A DNA stretch of 10,000 bases, taken from Nephromyces sp. MM_2019. Its lineage: Eukaryota; Apicomplexa; Aconoidasida; Nephromycida. Under the pieces are notes generated by a model, which worked only from the letters and a program-made list of their open reading frames with translations, did no database searches and was not told where the DNA came from. Positions 8,135 through 10,000 of the stretch are shown here, piece by piece (the stretch's first letter is position 1; every line of letters starts with the position of its first letter). The translations under genes were made by a program, and so were the position numbers. The stretch covers positions 1 through 10,000 of the forward strand of contig JADHZB010000825.1 in assembly GCA_015657535.1 (NCBI GenBank), written 5' to 3'.

Positions 8135-8563
8135 TGTGTGAATATAATTACATAAGCCTTGGTTGGTACAGATCCTTCTTCATCAGGCTTTTTTGGGCCT
8201 AATATCCCCCAAGGCCATTTTGCTATTAAATTTACACACACACAAAATATACACACATATAATTAAGATACACACACACATACACACACACACACACACA
8301 TACACTACACACGCATACACTACACACACACACACATACACACAAATACATACACACACACACACACAAATCATATACATATATACATGTATAATACATA
8401 CTATTGTTCACACATACAACAAATTATACACACGCACACAATAATATACACACACACATACAACTATGTGCACACACACATACAACTATGTGCACACACA
8501 CACGCACATATATATATATATATATATATATATACAACATATACCTTTCGTAACTTGAGTCAT
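2471..8563 (-). CDS. Sec16-like protein (COPII / ER exit site scaffold), 8 exons, 3' end unresolved
   Basis: Exons 8563-8545, 8222-8152, 7068-6926, 6619-6381, 6045-5869, 5444-5139, 4187-3313 and 2673-2471 total 2033 nt (677 codons plus two bases), with phases 1, 0, 2, 1, 1, 1, 0 agreeing at all seven introns. Sec16 organises ER exit sites and binds COPII coat proteins. The family evidence is the join of exons 2 and 3: Pro-Thr-Lys-Ala-Tyr, then TGEKNLFYYNEDLKRWV, then an acidic stretch and SAPPPKPSDF. This matches the conserved Sec16 C-terminal block (K-A-x-L-G-E-x-x-x-FYY-D-E-x-LKRWV, then a PPPP patch) with no gaps; the preceding WPWGILGPKK resembles the Trp/Gly-rich segment before it. From codon 80 or so the protein is Thr/His/Pro/Ser low complexity, ending in a helical 67-residue segment. 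Oddities: the block normally lies near the C terminus after a large ACE1 domain, but here no ACE1 is visible and a methionine sits only seven residues before the Trp-rich segment. Either the N-terminal exons are missing or unrecognised, or this is a reduced protein. No convincing stop is found after 2471. Confidence 0.72.
2674..3312 (-). repeat. Sec16-like intron of 639 nt with TGTGTGTATGTAG repeat
   Basis: Positions 2680-3050 are an array of about 27 units of TGTGTGTATGTAG (roughly 11-17 bases, varying by TG number). To the right are a TG tract, (TA)n at 3097-3122, a short complex AT-rich part, and a second (TA)n at 3250-3275. The donor GTAAGT is at 3312; the acceptor is CACTTTAG. Confidence 0.8.
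3313..4187 (-). CDS. Sec16-like exon 7, 875 nt, THTP-rich low complexity
   Basis: The longest exon, from acceptor CACATTTCAG (AG at 4189-4188) to the consensus donor GAT|GTAAGT (3312). It has 291 codons after a split Glu. It begins with a complex NTTVGAGSAIDLPNYEIIHK, continues with Thr-His and Ser-Tyr-Thr-His repeats and a Pro-rich centre (PPPSHIPPPTHRQPPP), and ends in an acidic/polar part with interspersed Thr-His pairs (TLDRTNYTPFSQD). An ATG in this frame at 4248 lies upstream of the acceptor, and the reading between them (FLILKLLIF) belongs to the intron on this model. No enzyme domain seen. Confidence 0.72.
4188..5138 (-). repeat. Sec16-like intron of 951 nt with CACATCACACATCATACA satellite
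   Basis: Positions 4561-5130 consist of CACATCA, CATACACA and CACACAACT words. One long segment is duplicated: the ATTACACACATCATAC word at 4760 recurs at 4863 and the following ATTACACACACATC word at 4801 recurs at 4911, so the copies are offset by 103-110 bases, with one 7-base unit gained. 4255-4555 is AT-rich, with (TA)n and two short complex patches (4328-4420 and 4480-4545) in which I find no exon that fits the phase. Confidence 0.75.
5139..5444 (-). CDS. Sec16-like exon 6, Thr/His/Ser-rich
   Basis: 306 nt between acceptor TATTTTAG (AG at 5446-5445) and donor GAAG|GTGTGT (5138). It encodes 101 codons: VTTRRNSEITHTH, a Ser/Thr/Pro stretch, SNLYRNPFTQEDDQ, runs of THTHTH, then a complex end GINSSNEAITSTDELAISE. 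Phases are 1 in and 1 out; the join to exon 7 rebuilds Glu (G + AA). Confidence 0.72.
5445..5868 (-). repeat. Sec16-like intron of 424 nt, (CA)n with CACTACACAC units
   Basis: Positions 5630-5868 are (CA)n interrupted every 10-20 bases by CTACAC or CTATAC. From 5465 to 5630 lie (TA)n and a diverged AGCACACA/AGATTACACAT repeat. The donor is the first unit of the TG tract on the sense strand. Confidence 0.78.
5869..6045 (-). CDS. Sec16-like exon 5, disordered tail
   Basis: 177 nt after acceptor GTGTGTGTAG (AG at 6047-6046), 58 codons plus split codons: INTPPTHDNKPPLHTSHLAE, then ENQTNTHIPSDK, a THTH run, RRSTLPNFHINDQDTPEENIP. The donor is CCAG|GTGTGT at 5868, where the intron microsatellite begins exactly at the splice site. 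No domain recognised; probably unstructured. Confidence 0.72.
6046..6380 (-). repeat. Sec16-like intron of 335 nt with TATAGGAGTCTATATATATG repeat
   Basis: Four copies of a roughly 34-base unit, TATAGGAGT(C)TATATATATG followed by (TG)n, lie at 6127-6245. At 6315-6355 (CA)n, (TA)n and (TG)n follow each other as a perfect palindrome. The rest is TG/TA. Confidence 0.78.
6381..6619 (-). CDS. Sec16-like exon 4, low-complexity tail
   Basis: 239 nt between acceptor CACTTAG (AG at 6621-6620) and donor TTGG|GTATAT (6380). It reads 79 codons without a stop: starting TPSRYLATPGLSIQ, through KPIGLLNND, a THTHS run, KPIIPTHTHIKQED and ending DQPSNEL. It has no methionine, so it is invisible to ATG-based ORF calling. 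It joins exon 3 by AG + A (Arg) and exon 5 by G + AT (Asp). Confidence 0.75.
6620..6925 (-). repeat. Sec16-like intron of 306 nt, composite (TG)n-TAAATAAA-(TA)n units
   Basis: Five tandem units of TG tract, TAAATAAAA and TA tract run from 6722 to 6920, each 35-60 bases, with dinucleotide counts that grow toward the exon 3 side. 6655-6735 is (TG)n with GATG interruptions. Readings of this tract as Thr-His/Ile-Tyr proteins that run on from exon 3 ignore the donor at 6925. Confidence 0.78.
6926..7068 (-). CDS. Sec16-like exon 3, conserved FYY-LKRWV block and proline patch
   Basis: 143 nt from acceptor TGTGTAG (AG at 7070-7069) to donor AATAG|GTATAC (6925). The in-frame triplet just before the exon is TAG, so the exon must start here. 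It encodes 47 codons: TGEKNLFYYNEDLKRWV, MKGSEHLIEENKE, SAPPPKPSDF, DSTNTEN. This is the strongest homology in the gene. Confidence 0.82.
7069..8151 (-). repeat. Sec16-like intron of 1083 nt with a ~35-base minisatellite
   Basis: Positions 7080-7450 carry about ten copies of a 35-38 base unit, TAGTTTATTTACATACACA then TTTATTTACACACATA. From 7450 to 7960 the array degenerates into ACACATTTTATTTACATAC words with growing (CA)n. 8095-8140 is (TG)n. No open frame on the sense strand; the plus-strand Thr/His/Leu/Phe readings at 7630-8061 are read-through of the array. Confidence 0.8.
8152..8222 (-). CDS. Sec16-like exon 2, Trp/Gly/Lys-rich segment
   Basis: 71 nt between acceptor TTTAATAG (AG at 8224-8223) and donor TAT|GTAATT (8151-8146). 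It encodes the end of an Ala codon and 23 residues: KWPWGILGPKKPDEEG, then SVPTKAY. The first part resembles the W-x-x-G-x-L-G-x-K-K element before the FYY-LKRWV block in Sec16 proteins; the last part supplies the Lys-Ala of that block. The exon stands out as the only complex sequence between 7990 and 8540. Confidence 0.75.
8223..8544 (-). repeat. CA/TA repeat between the possible first exon and exon 2 of the Sec16-like gene
   Basis: (CA)n with TACACA interruptions from 8234 to 8375, a duplicated CACACATACAACTATGTG word at 8453-8492, and (TA)n at 8507-8533. Donor GTATAT at 8544 and acceptor AATAG at 8223 bound it if the first exon is real. Confidence 0.65.
8545..8563 (-). CDS. Sec16-like: possible first exon (MTQVTK)
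   Basis: ATG at 8563-8561 opens a 19-nt stretch ending AAAG|GTATAT, a good donor, in the phase (1) needed by the next exon: G + CA gives Ala. Upstream in this frame there is a TAA at 8614-8612 and no AG acceptor between it and the ATG, so if the exon is used it must be a first exon. Its ATGA overlaps the TGA of another reading frame. Support is phase and donor only. Confidence 0.4.
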
Positions 8564-8642
8564 TGTATTGGATATTGTATTAATTGTATTGGTGTGAGGA
8601 TGTGTGTGTATTTAGATATAGCCTTTATATAAGTTGTCTGTA

Positions 8643-8699
<57 letters not shown>

Positions 8700-9399
8700 T
8701 GTGTGCGTGTGTAGTGTGTGTGTGTGTAGTGTGTGTGTGTGTGTGTGTGTGTTGCTAATTTAAAATGCATAGAAAAATAAGTAAAAGAAATTAAGATATA
8801 TATATATACATATATAAATAAGTTTGTGTTGTTTAGTTTTTCTGTGTGTATGTTGTATATGTGTGTGTATCTTGTGTGTGTGTATCTTGTGTGTGTATCT
8901 TGTGTGTGTATCTTGTGTGTGTATCTTGTGTGCATATCTTATTTCGTTATGTGTATGTGTGTGTGTGTATGTATGCAATAATATATATCTGTATATTATT
9001 TATAAGAGTAATGATATAGAGTCATATATGTGTATGTATATATGTATGTGGGTGGGTGTATGTATGTGTGTGTGTGGATATATATATGGTAAAATATGTA
9101 AATATATATATATATATGTGTGTGTATGTGTGTATGTATATATATGTGTGTGTACTTGGAAAACTAGTTGTGAAATTCTACATGTGTGTATATTTTGTTA
9201 AAATTTATGTATTTAAAGGTGTGTGTGTATATATATTTATTAGTGTGTGTATATATTTATTAGTGTGTGTATATATTTATTAGTGTGTGTATAGTTATAT
9301 GTATGTAAATAATTACATTTTAAATTTTAAATGTGTGTAAAGAGGTTAGAAAATTAACTTATAAACATAATGTGGAATTATGGACATGATGAGGTCCAT
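8560..9399 (-). CDS. Possible small 3-exon gene, 46 residues, unknown function
   Basis: Three complex islands join in phase: 9399-9359 (ATG in the favourable context AACAATGG; MDLIMSIIPHYVY, donor GTTAAT, phase 2), 9177-9156 (22 nt after acceptor ATGTAG; ISQLVFQ, donor GTACAC, phase 0) and 8637-8560 (acceptor CATACAG; TTYIKAISKYTHILTPIQ, then LIQYPIQ and TGA). The product would be 46 residues, hydrophobic and basic, with no family I recognise. The first two donors are weak and the middle exon is tiny, so chance is a real alternative. The TGA at 8562-8560 overlaps the ATG proposed for the Sec16-like gene. The last island could also be untranslated leader of that gene. Confidence 0.25.
8638..9155. 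repeat. (TG)n tract and TGTGTGTATCTTG minisatellite
   Basis: 8646-8757 is a long (TG)n with three GTAG interruptions. 8864-8940 contains about six copies of the 13-base unit TGTGTGTATCTTG. 9040-9150 is TG/TA with a GGGTGGGTG word. Between these (8758-8860, 8946-9035) the sequence is AT-rich without a supported exon. It forms one 518-nt intron if the small gene is real. Confidence 0.65.
9178..9358. repeat. TGTGTGTATATATTTATTAG tandem repeat
   Basis: Three to four copies of a 20-22 base unit at 9222-9292. The remaining part, 9293-9358, is AT-rich and complex. On the plus strand a 17-codon reading ends in TGATGA at 9376-9381; it is too short to call. Confidence 0.6.
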
Positions 9400-9430
9400 T
9401 GTTAATAAATTGGTATGTATGTGTGTGTGT

Positions 9431-9465
<35 letters not shown>

Positions 9466-10000
9466 CATATACATATATGTACATATAGTGTGTGTGTAGG
9501 GATATTTTGTGTGTATGTGTAGTGTATGAGATAGGGTATGTGTGTGTGTGTGTGTGTGTAGTATGAGATAGGGTATGTGTAATGTGTGTGTAGCGTGTGT
9601 GTGTGTAGTGTGTGTGTGAGAGTGTAGTGTGTGTGTGTGTGTAGTGTGTGTGTGTGTGTGTAGTGTGTGTGTGTGTGTGTAGTGTGTGTGTGTGAGTGTA
9701 GTGTGTGTGTGTGAGTGTAGTGTGTGTGTGTGTGTGTAGTGTGTGTGTGTGTAGTGTGTGTGTGTGTGAGTGTGTGTGTGAGTGTGTGTGTATGTGTTCG
9801 GGAAAGTGTTTTATGTGTGTGCATATAGAGTGTAGTTTAATGTAGTTAGTATAGGTGTATGTTTATATATATATATATATATATATTTATGTGTATGTGT
9901 ATGTGTGTGTGTTTGTAATGGATGTATTGGTACACACACATATATATATATGTGTGTGTGTTGAATGTGAAATCTTCAAATATATGTGTGTGTATTACAG
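9400..10000. repeat. TG/TA repeat block with TGTGTGTGTAG units, no supported gene
   Basis: 9425-9465 (TA)n; 9540-9790 an array of (TG)n closed by TAG or GAG every 12-20 bases; 9862-9885 (TA)n; 9931-9961 a (CA)(TA)(TG) palindrome. On the minus strand 9400-9960 contains no AG dinucleotide, so it cannot hold an acceptor. The last bases, GTATTACAG, could be a plus-strand acceptor or, on the minus strand, a GTAATA donor whose exon lies outside. Confidence 0.65.

Noticed and set aside
8612..8978. Minus-strand Thr-His-rich readings and plus-strand Val-Cys readings at 8760-9283
   Set aside because: They consist of TG/TA arrays in several open frames. The only complex part, at 8637-8560, is in a different reading.
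9324..9381. Plus-strand terminal exon ending in a double stop TGATGA
   Set aside because: The reading is under 20 codons, has no recognisable family and no partner exon; the minus-strand reading fits its neighbours better.
9402..9824. Minus-strand 140-codon Thr-His reading
   Set aside because: It is pure (CA)n array with TA tract; all frames look alike and there is no complex sequence.
1..10000. Telomeric or centromeric satellite
   Set aside because: No G-rich telomere unit is seen, and single-copy conserved exons are spread over the window. The repeats are intronic.

Overview
The window reads as nuclear DNA of an AT-rich, intron-bearing eukaryote, probably a protist. It has GT-AG introns, no bacterial gene layout, and two recognisable eukaryotic protein families. 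I cannot place the lineage; an apicomplexan-like parasite is only one possibility. Most of the window is (CA/TG)n and (TA)n microsatellite plus minisatellites built from them. Nearly all the complex sequence is a set of short islands, and most of these read as exons on the minus strand.

From right to left, which is the direction of minus-strand transcription: 9400-10000 is repeat DNA. At 9399-8560 three small islands join in phase into a possible 46-residue protein of unknown function (weak). At 8563-2471, eight exons join in matching phase at all seven introns. They encode a Sec16-like protein: its second and third exons carry the conserved FYY(N/D)E-LKRWV block of the Sec16 C-terminal region, followed by a proline patch and a long Thr/His/Pro/Ser-rich low-complexity tail that ends in a helical segment. 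At 2309-179, three exons encode CNOT2 (NOT2 of the CCR4-NOT deadenylase complex), including most of the NOT box. Its 3' end lies beyond the left edge of the window.

The ten introns with both ends located or with an edge in the window are almost wholly simple repeat. In several the microsatellite itself supplies the 5' splice site: the exon ends in G and the intron starts GTGTGT. Inside exons, by contrast, the dinucleotide repeat always has CA in the sense strand and is read as Thr-His, never as Val-Cys. This sense polarity, together with introns made of repeats, is the most unusual property of the window.

The two named genes share no pathway: one belongs to ER exit sites and COPII budding, the other to mRNA deadenylation. 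The boundary between them, 2340-2470, contains the window's only ambiguous base inside a (TG)n/(CA)n flip. The end of the Sec16-like gene and the start of CNOT2 are therefore unresolved. No tRNA, rRNA, transposon or CRISPR array was seen.
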